NCBI GenBank assembly: GCA_001931875.2 | Contig: MSJH02000712.1 | Span: forward strand, 27,775 to 91,774 | Direction of reading: 5' to 3' | Source of the DNA: Byssochlamys sp. IMV 00236 | Taxonomy: Eukaryota > Ascomycota > Eurotiomycetes > Eurotiales > Thermoascaceae | Length of the DNA: 64,000 nucleotides | Shown here: piece after piece, positions 21,398 to 32,351 of the stretch | Layout of the letters: each line of letters begins with the position of its first letter | Position numbering within the stretch: the first letter of the stretch is position 1 | The notes under the pieces: model-generated | Databases searched by the model: none | What the model was told of the DNA's origin: nothing | Seen by the model: only the letters and a program-made list of their open reading frames with translations | Program-made: the position numbers and the translations under genes

Positions 21398-23244
21398 ACA
21401 GTTTCAACAAGTGAAGCCTAGAAATACTTGGTCGGATGAAGCGTACGTTTAGACGAGTAGTACTGGAGATCTATCCAAGATGATTGCCTTTTAAGTAAAC
21501 CTGCAAGATAGATATAGCGGTGATTGGTTCCATGATGTCTATGTGTCGCTGAGTTTGCTTGCTACTTTATCAAAGCTAGACATATCAGGCTTAGAGAAAT
21601 TGTAGAGTAACTGCCAAGCATGGCGCATAAAAATTGTCATACGGGAGATGCGGTGTTATGATATGAGAATATTTTTGAACGAGATAGACAGCTTTATTGC
21701 CCGCCCTACCAGAGGACGCACAGGAGCTACGAGGCGTATGATATTTCTAGCGAACGACCTATCAGATGCTTGCTCTCACTGAAATTCTGGCTCTTTTTAC
21801 CTTTTTGTCGACGGAGAAGGCGGGGGGAGGGGATAATGCTGAGAAAAACTCCTCGATAGCCATCACCGATGGGTCCAACGATGCAGAGGATGAGTATTCT
21901 GTTAAGGGGGTATACGCGCAGCTCAGCATTAACGCTGAATGGACCATCCCGGTATCTAGAATGGGTGGTCTTTTCTTTTTGAAGAGAGACAGAGCCTTCC
22001 TGGGTCTCGGGATCTGCAGCTGAGAGAAACTAGTTCTTGATGATACTTCTATAACCACACTAGGATACAAATTCAATAACTTGCACCCTATAGAGGATGC
22101 TGTTACATTTCGATTCTCTAGTTAGTACTATAGCACCAGCTAAGAAAGAGCTCTCTTGCCGCTGATTCTTTATATTCCTGCATTAGGGCCTATTATAACC
22201 TCCCTAGAACTGCCAGAAGGTCCGAAGCGAGGTTTCTGTTCATCCCTACCACCGTGCCTCGTGTTAGGAAGAGAGGATAGAAGAGTCAACAAATCATTGA
22301 ACAAGCTAAGGTCTAACAAGAGGGCTGGAGGATCTAATATATACAGTAGGATCATGTGAGTAGCGGCCACAAACAAACACCTCGAATATCGGGTTCCACG
22401 ACAACGGCGACCATGAATACACGAAAGAAGGCCAAGATTCAGATCGTTCTCGCTGGTAATTAAACGCCTATCTGAATCTGCGTGAATTAGGCGTGTGTAA
22501 CTGGAGTTATTCCCCTTTTTACGGCCACATCGATCGAGTTGATCCATCTACTTTCCACCCACCGCTATAGCATTTCGCCGACGATATAATCCAACCCAGG
22601 GCGATCGTGCTCAAATATTTGCCGTGTGCTGAAATACCAATTTCCGAAAAATTACTCCTCAGTTTTTTTTTTTTTTTTCTTTTTTTCTTTTTTTTTTTTG
22701 GCTATGCAGTTAAGGGCATCAAACGGATCTATGACGCCTTTGTTCACCACCATAATATTCATCCATAGAACATGCTTGTTGTATCTAGTACAAGGATTGT
22801 ATAGGTTGGTTTAATATTGCGATTATTAAACCGAACTTATCAAGAATTAAAGATTCTGGTTTGTATAGCTTCCTTTACTTAAACATCATTGCAATAACTA
22901 ACAAAAACAACTATCAGAATAACGACAAGAAACAGGGTCTTTTAGTTACCTAACTATCTTACCTAAATGTCGGAAATAGCCTTCGGCACTATCCTATTTT
23001 GCACTAATATTAAATACGCACCGCCGAAAGCAAGCATAAGACCCTTAGTCGGGATTTTCTTTATATGCTCTCACTCAGAGGCTCATGGGCCAAAAATGAT
23101 AAAGATGCTTGGTTAAGAATCAAATCCAGGAGACGCTCTATCTAGCTATTCAGTGTGCGCTAATCTAACCCTAAAGGGGGAAAGGTGTAGGCGACCTATT
23201 ATAGCACCAAGGGGCCTAAAATATGCTGACTAAGATTTCTTGAT
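21398..23244. other. Intergenic region left of the nested elements
   Basis: About 1.8 kb with no gene I can support. Contains a poly-T tract near 22663-22699. Open frames on both strands (21762-22076, 22156-22547) give unrecognisable products. Confidence 0.5.
22663..22699. repeat. Poly-T tract
   Basis: A run of T interrupted by two C bases. Low complexity, possibly the tail of an old retroelement on the minus strand, but no element body is recognisable. Confidence 0.8.
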
Positions 23245-23294
23245 TTAATATAATTCCTAACCGACCTGATTACTCGCCCAACCTAATTACCTCA
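23245..23294 (+). repeat. Left terminal inverted repeat
   Basis: Pairs with 25409-25458 in inverted orientation, 42 of 50 identical, transitions only. This copy carries the larger share of the T/A-type states, consistent with heavier RIP on this end. Confidence 0.85.
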
Positions 23295-24164
23295 AACACT
23301 TAGATAAAATACTGTCTGATTTTACTACCTAAATAGCAGCATAATTTAATAATATTTTATTGCTATATTAATTAAGATATCTAACTCTAATATAGCCCCT
23401 AATATTATAATTTAAATATATTAGTAATGCCCGCTAGTATAGCTATATAATTAAATTATTTAATCTTTTTATAGTGCTAGTAAGAGCTTTACTAATTTTA
23501 TTATTTCTCTATATAAAAGCTTAACCTTCTTTAATATTTAAACCCTATATAGTACCTATTTAATAATTAGATTATTACTTTTTTTGCTAGAGTTCTTTAT
23601 TAGCTAAATATAGATTTTAATTCTTATATACTATAAAGATTTTTTTGCTTATTAAGTATTTATATTATTAAATAAAATAATCTAGAACTAGCTAATTAGT
23701 AAATAAAAGATTTTAGATTTATCTTCTAAATAAGCCTTAAAACATAATCTTATATTTTTTTAAATCTTTATAATTCTATAATATTTTAGATAAGGAGATT
23801 ATAAAAGCAATTAACTAGCTTCTTAATAATATAGGAATAGTTAATTAAATAATAAACTATCTAAGCACTTCTTTTAAGTTAAAAAGGATTAAACTAGTTG
23901 CTTTAAATCTGCTTTTAATAATATTTAAAATAAATATTTAAGTATAAGCTCTAGAATAAATACTTAGGAAGTTAAGCTTATTAATATAATTAAACCCCTA
24001 ATAATACTTATCTTAAACTAAGTAATTATATACTCCTTTTAAAGGCCTAAAGCAGTTAATATCTAGAGATTAATAGAAAGCTAATAAATATAGTAGTATA
24101 TAGACTAAAATAATATTATATTTACTATATATCTTATTAAATTCTAGGATTAAATAACTGCTAT

Positions 24165-24489
24165 TGTTGTGGGAAGACGTATTAAGACTTAGCATAGAGT
24201 CTTTAAGCGAGTAGGTATTGAGAAGGAGGAGAAGAGTATTCGACTTCGGAGCTCAGAGTAGAGTTAGAGGAGAAGCTCTGGCTGCGAACTGACATAGTAA
24301 ACCAATAATAATCTGATGCTGAACTGATACTGAATAATAATAGAAAGGTAAAGCTGATTATTTCATTCTGAATAACTGAGAAGGTGTGTTTCTCCTGTCC
24401 TCTACTGCTTTGCTTATAGACTTTTTAAAGACTTTAAGCAGAAGTATATGACCTCTTAACTAATTATATTCTTTACGCTGATTCTCCCC
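24165..24489 (+). mobile_element. Possible solo LTR nested in the AT-rich element
   Basis: A 325-bp block of clearly higher GC than its surroundings starts TGTTGTGGGA and is flanked by the 5-bp direct repeat GCTAT (24160-24164 and 24490-24494). A 5-bp duplication and a TGTTG start are typical of Ty1/copia and Ty3/gypsy LTRs. The expected CA at the 3' end is absent (it ends CCCC), and there is no internal retroelement sequence, so a solo LTR is an inference. If right, it landed after the host element had already been mutated. Confidence 0.45.
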
Positions 24490-25408
24490 GCTATACTATA
24501 CTTATCTAGAATAAGAAGTAAATATTATTTAGTCTTTTAATAAGCTATCTAAAATATAAAAACCTTTTTAAGCTAATATAATTTAATTTAGTCTATAGTC
24601 TAATTATTATCGCTAACTTTAATTCTTTAGTCTTTTAATATATTAAGATCCTTATATTAGCCTTAAATATAGGTTTTGCCTTTAAAAATAATATATAGTA
24701 GTATTACCCAGCCTATAGAGTTAATATATTTAATTAATATAACCTATTTATAATTGCCTAGTTAGATAATTTAATACTTTCTATAATATTTAGCTTATAT
24801 TACTACTTTAGTAGTAGTAATAAAGCTTATTATATATCTAGTTTTATTAAAATTATAAATATCTTTATTTATAATCTTATATTTTATTCTAGTTATTTAA
24901 ATAATATTAAAATAGGGTTTAATAATCTTTAGATCTTTATATTTAGTTTACTAATAGAAATATTATCTAAAATAAACACTTTTTAATTTAAGGCAATATT
25001 TAATAAATATAAATACCTAGTTCTTCTCTAATTAAACCCTACTATCTCAATCTATAAAAAAATTACCTATCTCTTAGATTTATGCAGGCTAAGAATTTAA
25101 TCCCTATAAATCTATAAATAATATCTATTATATAAGTAATTTCTACTATATTTTATTTAATTTAAATATATTATTAGAGATATTATAATAAAATTAATAT
25201 TTTTAAAGTTTTATCTAAAGGGTTATATAAGAAATATTAAAAATTAATACTGCCTTTTATATAGAGAGAATTTAATCTTTTTTTAAAGCTTTAATTGCTA
25301 ATAAGACCCTCCCCTCCTACTCAATATGATTTTTCAATAAAATAGGCTTTTTTAGTGGCATAGTAGGTGGTTAAATAAAACTGATTTAATAATTGCGAAA
25401 GAAGCTCG

Positions 25409-25458
25409 TGAGGTGATTAGGTCGGGCGGGTAATTAGGTCGGTCGGGAATTACGTTAA
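25409..25458 (-). repeat. Right terminal inverted repeat
   Basis: Partner of 23245-23294. It retains more C/G states (for example a CG where the left end has TA), so it is the less mutated end. Confidence 0.85.
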
Positions 25459-25640
25459 CTAACTAGGCCTTCAGCTCGACCAAACAAATCCTCAATAGGG
25501 TGGAAATTTGGCGAACAAGGCCGCAGGTACGGCAATTCAGCTCCAGCGTCAGCACATGAGGCCTTGATCCAGTCTGAATAATGGAAATATACGTTGTCCA
25601 TAATAAGCACGGATTTTGGCTCCGGCTACCTTCTCCGGGC
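25456..25640 (-). pseudogene. Tc1/mariner transposase fragment (DDE_3 domain, DD34E)
   Basis: Read on the minus strand, this short stretch encodes EPKSVLIMDN, then a spacer with CADAGAELPYLRPCSPNFHP, then IEDLF: the second Asp and the catalytic Glu of a Tc1/mariner DDE domain. Exactly 34 residues lie between that Asp (codon 25596-25598) and the Glu (codon 25491-25493), the Tc1-like spacing. A TAG stop lies just upstream of EPKS, and the frame runs into a stop at the inverted repeat of the neighbouring AT-rich element. Only the C-terminal part of the domain survives; the N-terminal DNA-binding region is not visible. Its base composition is ordinary, unlike the adjacent element. Confidence 0.85.
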
Positions 25641-27662
25641 CGCCGTAGGATACCTAACTAGTATTCTTCTTTTACTCCTTTACTAAAGAGTTAATTGGCT
25701 ACCTATTTATCTATTTTATTTCATTTCATAAGTGCGTTTATATTTTGGCAATAAAAAACTAACGGATACAAACAACATTTTGGCCGCAAGGGGCAACCCG
25801 TCCACCGTACTTAATATCACGGCGGGAAGTGCGGCCAGTCAAGCGAGCAGGACGATGAGAAGCAAGTCAATCCATCACGTTGTACCTACTGGGAGTTCTG
25901 ATTCGAAGAGAGCAGGAAACCCGTTGCGGAGATTCTACTCGCCGGGCCAAGGCGTTAAATATGGTATCACCTATTGTGGTAGTTCGACCCACGTGCGCTG
26001 TGCTTAGTTTGCTTAAGCTTGCTTGGCAGTTCGTGATACATTCGAATGTCACCACGGATGGCTTCCATACAACCCTAATAATTGATTCTGCACAACGTCT
26101 TGCGTGCTTTTCCATGTCAGGGACAGACGGCTCAGTAGCTACTACCGTTCTACCTACGGAAGATTCCCGACATGTTGTTCCCGCCATTTCCGGGTAGTTG
26201 AGCAATCTAGCAATCGCTCTGCAGGAACCTATCCCGTGCACTGTTCTGACAGTCGACAAAGAAATAGGAGTCGCTTATTCCCGACTGATATGCCGACTTG
26301 ATACTGGCGGCATGAGCCGACATCTCATACCGAGGCCCCGCAATATCGGAAGTTGAGGCATCAGGCCTTGATTGTCTTCCCACGTGGTGGAGTACCAACC
26401 GTCACAGTACCCGTCCTAAATGAGCTCCAGTATACAAGCCAGTGTGGCACTCATCTCTATGAGTGAATATTATTTCGCTGAATCGAAGGTAGAGTGACAC
26501 AAGTTTAGCAAAATTCTTTACTATTAACCATGCTATGATTGTCTGTGGACATGCAGCACCGAAATCCTAGATATTCTTGCAATTAGGACCCGAGAGTACA
26601 GACCCCAGGGTCTATGAGATTAGCTCTGTGGAGACTGCGGAGCTAAGGGAGCATCTCAACTTTGCACGCCCCGCCGGACTCTGGAATTGCTCTAGAATCT
26701 GTGGCGTGCGTATACTTGGTCGGAAAGAACGGTTTCTCCCCAGAAACCTAGGAACCTCCCTTGTCGATACAGAAAAGTCATAGTAATCTGCGGGACGCGT
26801 CCGCACATGGAGATATGCTCGCTCTGACAGGTCGACCTCTAAGCGTTTGGTATATTAGATTTGTGACTGAGGTGAGTGGTCAACTGCCAAAGCTTGCCAT
26901 TCCAGGGACGCGGAATATTTACTTGGCAGCGCTGGCTCCAGATCTGAGAGAGCACTAGCGCGGGCAACTGAATCACTGGGTAATTCCTATCGTCTTTAAT
27001 CGGAGCTATGTACTAATGAAGCTGCTCCCTTAAAGCATGACAAGCGGGTAAGGGTAGAATGGCATACGTCTTGCCTGTCCATTGACCTATCATTTACTCT
27101 ACATTGTCAACGCCCGTGGGATTCTAGATCGACAAAAGCAATTCCTGTGATAGATGCAGTGCCATTATTATGACTTGCTACACTGGAGGGCAGGACTGCA
27201 CTGCAACACGGGATCGGCCAGCTCACAGCCACAACGGCGGGACGTCTCGGTAAATCAGCCGAGTACTTAGTCGTGATCACTCTAGATCGGTCTAACACAA
27301 TCGGCATGTCATCAATTCATTCCCCTCGTGCACATGGATATCCATCTGATTGGAGAGCTGTTTCTACTTAATACTCCGCCGGCTGCTCGGATCTTGAAAG
27401 CAAGCTTCATCGAGGTATCCACACGCGGAGCTGCTTCTATGCGGTGCTATACAGCTTCCTCTTGAGGAAATTTTGGCCCATGCGGGTGTTGGCACCGCTA
27501 AGTCAGATCGATGAAGCCAGAAAGGGGCAATAACGCTGGAGGACAGACTTGAGTATAAAACGAGCTGACTCCGCCCGTCGACAAGGTCTTCTTCTTTTTC
27601 GTGCAGCAGCATCGTGTCAATTCAAGGCTATTACATTTGCCTCTCGTACAGTTCTGCTCAAG
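25641..27662. other. Intergenic region, no gene seen
   Basis: About 2 kb between the transposase fragment and the phosphoesterase. Base composition is ordinary and there are many small open frames on both strands, none with recognisable motifs. Some may be decayed genes. The last few hundred bases are the phosphoesterase promoter. Confidence 0.5.
27554..27560 (+). promoter_or_regulatory. TATA box of the phosphoesterase gene
   Basis: TATAAAA lies about 103 bp upstream of the start codon at 27663, a usual distance for a fungal core promoter with a pyrimidine-rich start region (CTTCTTCTTTTTC) in between. Confidence 0.6.
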
Positions 27663-29081
27663 ATGCATCCTAGTGCTCTCCTGGGTCTTTTGACCTTCGC
27701 CGCGGTGGCCACGGCTGTCCCTGCTCGCCCCGAACATGCCCAATCCACCAGTAACCTCAAGGACAAGATCAAGAATGTCGTCGTCCTTATTATGGAGAAC
27801 CGTTCTGTTGACAACCTGCTGGGCGGTCAGACCATCAAGGGCCTGGAGAACCCGATCCAGAATGGCCCATTCTGCAACCCCTATAATCTGACCAACCCCG
27901 CCGAAGGAATCGTCTGCAGTGCTGCTAAGGACTACGACTCTATTAGCGACGACCCGGACCATGCAGTATACGGGAACAACCTGGAATTTTTCGGTTCGTT
28001 CACTCCTGACAACAGTGCCATTGCATCCGGCAAGTTGAAGCCCAACCAGAAGGGTTTTGTCCACGAGCAGATTCGTGTATATGGTTCCTCAGCAAACAAG
28101 ACAGAGCTAGCCACTCAGGTGCTCAACTACTACACCGAGGAACAGGTTCCTGTCCTTACTGCCCTGGTGCAGAACTTTGTTACGTTCAACCACTGGCACT
28201 CCGACGTCCCTGGGGTATGTGCAATCGGATCATCCTCCTGTTGATATGTCCGAGTTTTGCTGACATCTCGACAGCCCACAAACCCTAACCGTGCTTATGT
28301 GGTCTCTGGAACCTCTTATGGCCACGGTACAAATGATGCTGCCTTCGACCAGAGCGTTCACGGCTTCCCCCAGAGGTCCATCTTCCAGCAGCTGAACGAG
28401 ACCGGCCACACCTGGAAGAACTACTATGACCCTGCCGGTGGTACTGGCCCTGACGCCGCCTTCTTTAACTGGACTTACAACAGTGGCAACTACGACAACA
28501 TTGAGCCCATTGCCAACTTCTACACTGATGCCGCCGCGGGCAAGCTCCCCGAGTTCACCTACATCAACCCCTCTTGCTGCGGTGTTGGCACCAACTCTAT
28601 GCACCCGTCTGGCCTGATCTCTGACGGTGAGGCCCTGCTGAAGAAAGTCTACGAGTCTCTGCTTGCCTCGCCTCAGTGGAACAACACCCTGTTCTTCATT
28701 TCTTTCGATGAGACCGGTGGCTTCCACGACCACGTGCCCCCGCCATTGGCTCCCGCTCCCGACAACCTTAGCTACACCACCAGCACTCCCGATGGCAAGG
28801 AATACACCCTGCCATTCAACCGTGTCGGTGGCCGTGTCCCTACCTTCCTGATCTCCAACTGGGTCGAAAAGGCCTACGTTGAGCAGCAGGCCAAGAACTC
28901 GGAGGGCAAGACCGTTTCTTACTCCGCCTCCTCCCTTCTGCGCACTCTGGGTGACCTGTGGGACTTCGAGCCCTTCACTCCTCGCGTTGCGTATGCTCCC
29001 TCGTTCGGCCATCTGATTCAGAAAACCGCCCGTACTGATCTTCCTAAAACCTTGCCCGCTGCCGAAGCCTTCAAGAACTAG
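27663..29081 (+). CDS. Secreted phosphoesterase (acid phosphatase / phospholipase C family)
   Basis: Two exons, join(27663..28214,28275..29081), give 452 aa; the 60-nt intron has GTATGT, a GCTGAC branch site and CGACAG. The protein belongs to the phosphoesterase family (PF04185) that includes fungal acid phosphatases and bacterial phospholipase C. A hydrophobic signal peptide covers about residues 1-19 (ALLGLLTFAAVATAVPA). Metal-binding motifs are seen: ENRSVDN near residue 45, HWHSDVPG near the intron and DETGGFHDHVPPP near 329. Several N-x-S/T sites fit secretion. Codon choice is strongly C-ending, suggesting high expression. It probably releases phosphate from organic phosphate outside the cell; phosphatase and phospholipase activity cannot be told apart here. 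Confidence 0.92.
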
Positions 29082-29318
29082 ATGGGGAAGGTGGGCCTCT
29101 TGAGAACGAGATCTAGACTATCCTGCGTCACGAGTTCCAAATGTTGATATACATGATATACGTGATGAAAATACTCTAGATTCACAAAATGAACATACGG
29201 CTGATGATGGACTCTGGTATCATTCCTAGAAACATAACTAGAACTACTTATGATTTGTTAACTTACTTCATTGTACATTTCTCATAGAGGGCTTGCCACA
29301 AGACATGTGAAAACATCC

Positions 29319-31286
29319 TTATAGCTTGGATTGGAACCCTGTGTCAGCCCCCAGGAAGATCTTTCTATCCATAGCAGACTCCTGCTTCCAATCCCGGGAT
29401 CCAGAGATCTGATCGGTAGGAAGAGCCTTTGAAGTGACCCACCTGGATGCGACAGCCGTAGCGATTTCATCGTTATCCGAGCAGGCGTCATACATCAGTA
29501 AACAAGAGCAGACGATAGCCTCCAGATGATCGAGAAGCTCCCTGCCTCTCCAGAGAAGCTCCGATCTGTCACGGCCCGATGTCACGGCAAGCAGAATATG
29601 AAGCCTCTTCTCAGCGGTTCCACATTCATCGGCGAACCTGTGTCGGCATGTTGCTAGGATCTCTCTGACCCAGCTCCCCAGGACTGTCTCGAGAACTCGT
29701 CCGCCCTCCAGGCGTTGGTCCGTGATAACCCGCACTACGTCCTCAGCCATGACGCTTACTGTGCCCTCCCATATTGGATTGACAAGGATATCACGAAATA
29801 TCTTCGCGATGTTTAAGAGTCCCCCATCTTCATTGTTCTCACAATAGCCGACACCGCCCAGACATTCCATGCAGTTACGAAGACTTTCCACCGCAGCGAC
29901 GCTAACGCGCGCCTTCATAACGGGGAGGATCAACCGAAGGAGTCGCATGGCTTTGGTACGGTCTTGTGGAATTAAACCAGCAGCTTTCGTCTTCCGAGCC
30001 ACCGCGTCCCAGTCTTGTTCTATGACGCCTTGCAAGGCTACGCCGAAGAAGGTGAAATGCAACGCTGCCCAGTACTTGACTGTCTCGCCGGCCATCCATC
30101 GGACATGCTGTTGGTTATCTCGAAGGAGAATTCCCTGGGTCTTGCGAGTTCTTGTAAATCCCCGACATAGGGACAAAGATCTACCCCAGCCTGCAGTAGA
30201 AGAACTGGCGGTGTATAGACGGGTCATGTTGAGGATGGTCGCGATTTCTTTCACACCTCTGCCTTCTTCTCCGATCAACCAGCCCCGGACTCCGTTCAAT
30301 TCCAGCTCCGCGGTGGGGAGGGATCTTGTCCCGATCTTGTTCTTCAGCCGCTGGATCCGAATACCATTCAGCTCGGTGCCGTTTGTATGTGCTCCTGCGC
30401 GCCGTCGTAGGGGAACATAGAATAAAGACAGGCCTTTGCCCGTTTGGGCCAGGAGGAGTGCCATATCTGAGTCTGTCGCGCTACTGAACCACTTAAAGCC
30501 GTCGATCTGCCATGGTCCTAGTGGCAATTCATGGGCGTCATGAGCCTTCCCTAGTTCTGCAGCTCTGGTCAATTCCTCAGTAGTTAACCGTCGCGCGACT
30601 GTCTCTGTCCCTCGTACATCGCTACCGCCAGTTCTCTCCGTCATCCACTGACCCGCTGTCCAGGCGATAGTAGTATCCCGCGAAATTAATCTCCGGTACG
30701 ATTCCCGAAGTACTGTTCCACGTCCGGGCTGATCGCCATCAGGGTCTTTGAGATGAGAGGCCAGTAGCTTTGCTGCACCGTCCGTCATCGACGCCGGACA
30801 TCCTGTCATCGCAGCACTACTGGCCCAGACATGATTCAATGCGAATTGATGCACCCGTCGATTGCAGACATTGTTGTTCTCTTCGTATCCCACCGTGACA
30901 AGCCCCTCCTCCTGGCCAATGGCTTTGAGAGTCCTCCAACCTTCTCCGGTCCAGAGTGGATCGACGCGATTTTCCTCGCCGAATGTGGTGAGGGGTCGCA
31001 GAGTGGGAGTGTTTAATTCTGCATCGGTAGCTAGACGAAGAACTGACGGATCCAGGGCACGGCGAGCAAGTCTGTGAATGGAAGCGCGTACATGAGCAGA
31101 ATTACGAGGTAGATAGAGCTCGATGATTCTAGCGAACGCGACATCATCGGATGGAAGACGCGAGCTCTGTTCTGGAGATTGAGTTGACTCGAATGTATAC
31201 GCTGGATGTACTGTTGGCATGGGTTGGAAGAATCCGTCAGTAGACGAAGATGGCTTCATCCTGTTAGTGGTGGTAGTGCTTGTCAT
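29319..31286 (-). CDS. Acyl-CoA dehydrogenase family protein, AidB-like
   Basis: Single exon, 655 aa from the ATG at 31286 (MTSTTTTNRM); starts at 31337 or 31259 are also in frame. FAD-dependent acyl-CoA dehydrogenase fold of the AidB subgroup, longer than classical mitochondrial enzymes. Visible marks: WMTERTGGSDVRGTE, the family flavin/substrate segment; WQIDGFKWFSSATDSDM; RLYTASSS; and GGVGYCENNEDGGLLNIAKIFRD followed by NPIWEGTVSVMAEDV, typical of AidB relatives. E. coli AidB is a DNA-alkylation response protein with weak isovaleryl-CoA dehydrogenase activity; the role of the fungal proteins is not established. Divergent from the reductase at 32352 with about 1 kb between them. No obvious C-terminal peroxisome signal. 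Confidence 0.87.
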   Translation of the reverse strand: MTSTTTTNRMKPSSSTDGFFQPMPTVHPAYTFESTQSPEQSSRLPSDDVAFARIIELYLPRNSAHVRASIHRLARRALDPSVLRLATDAELNTPTLRPLTTFGEENRVDPLWTGEGWRTLKAIGQEEGLVTVGYEENNNVCNRRVHQFALNHVWASSAAMTGCPASMTDGAAKLLASHLKDPDGDQPGRGTVLRESYRRLISRDTTIAWTAGQWMTERTGGSDVRGTETVARRLTTEELTRAAELGKAHDAHELPLGPWQIDGFKWFSSATDSDMALLLAQTGKGLSLFYVPLRRRAGAHTNGTELNGIRIQRLKNKIGTRSLPTAELELNGVRGWLIGEEGRGVKEIATILNMTRLYTASSSTAGWGRSLSLCRGFTRTRKTQGILLRDNQQHVRWMAGETVKYWAALHFTFFGVALQGVIEQDWDAVARKTKAAGLIPQDRTKAMRLLRLILPVMKARVSVAAVESLRNCMECLGGVGYCENNEDGGLLNIAKIFRDILVNPIWEGTVSVMAEDVVRVITDQRLEGGRVLETVLGSWVREILATCRHRFADECGTAEKRLHILLAVTSGRDRSELLWRGRELLDHLEAIVCSCLLMYDACSDNDEIATAVASRWVTSKALPTDQISGSRDWKQESAMDRKIFLGADTGFQSKL

Positions 31287-32351
31287 CAGATGTGGATAGA
31301 TATCAAAAACAACAACGATTGAATCACATATAATCACCAGAATGGTCGGAGCAGATCAGTAAACATACTACATTGAGCAGATGCTTCTATATTGTCGCCA
31401 AGCTCAGGATCCCCGCATAATAGATCCTGAGGAACCTCGGCCTGTCGGATAAGCTGCGCAACCTAAAATCGTACAGTAGTTATATCACTGTCTACCTACA
31501 GAATCAACGCACACGACTGTTTTCATTATTGAAGATGCCGCATTGGCGTAGATAGCAGATACTTGTCATTATCATTAGCTTGATCTTCACGAATGCGCAT
31601 CTGATACTTCTATAGGCGAGCGATACTGCGAAAGTCGGTGATCGCACTAGGCGATGCAGTCACTCGCGAGTCTCGTGAGTTTGCGTTCCAGCTCAGCGAC
31701 TTGGATGCGTCGAAAAAAGCTTTTCATGTGCAATCTCTCGGTCGATTGATCGGGTGATGGCCTAGAATGATAAATGCTGCTGTTCTCTGTCTGCAGACAT
31801 TGTCGATCGCTTCATCGTGGAGATGCTGACCCCGCCTTGCAATCGTTTCTGTGCTGCCTCTTTTTCACATTGTGAGGCCGTCGATAATTATATCCTTGGG
31901 CTTTTTTCGCCGACAAAGAGTGTATTCATTCGGAGGAGTATCGTATATCTCGCTCTCACAGACACTAGATATCACGATGATCATCTCACACTTGGACAGA
32001 AGAGCGGATTTTGCCCGGAGTTAAATGGTTATCTACGACCACAGCTGACAAATCTCCCAGCAAGAGGAACGAACCAGTTAACTTCACCAGTTCGCTATGC
32101 TTGATAATATTTCTTATCCACAGAGAGACAGAATTCGACCGCTCGATTTTAGGCGGAAAATGGAGGCCTGTCCATGGCTAGAATCTAGAGGATCCGCTTC
32201 CCGACCAACACGATTCTGATTAATGGGTTGCGCCATGATGTCAACGGTTATTTTATTATTATATGATAGAACGCTCTCGCCGCAGGGTCCCTTGAACTAG
32301 AGCATTCAGAAGCCAGATAGGAATCGTGACTATAGACCGTCCCATACCATA
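31287..32351. other. Divergent promoter region
   Basis: About 1.1 kb between the AidB-like gene and the reductase, transcribed away from each other. An open frame at 31817-32104 (+) has no recognisable product and I leave it out. Confidence 0.6.

Larger units (their letters stand above)
23245..25458. mobile_element. AT-rich RIP-like element with 50-bp terminal inverted repeats
   Basis: A 2.2-kb block, overwhelmingly A/T with very frequent TA dinucleotides and no long open frame, is bounded by inverted repeats at 23245-23294 and 25409-25458. By hand alignment the two 50-bp ends agree at 42 positions, and all 8 differences are transitions (C/T or G/A). That is what repeat-induced point mutation or deamination leaves behind. 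The ends contain two tandem versions of the subunit CCGACCTAATTACC. Both outermost four bases are TTAA, which could be a target duplication or part of the repeat. No transposase can be read inside, so the superfamily is unknown. The right end abuts a Tc1/mariner transposase fragment, suggesting insertion into it. Confidence 0.8.

Noticed and set aside
23245..25458. piggyBac identity for the AT-rich element because of TTAA at both borders
   Set aside because: The ends do not begin with the usual CCC-type termini and no transposase is readable; TTAA is common in such AT-rich DNA.
28230..29012. 260-codon minus-strand frame
   Set aside because: Antisense shadow of the phosphoesterase gene, caused by its strong third-position C bias.
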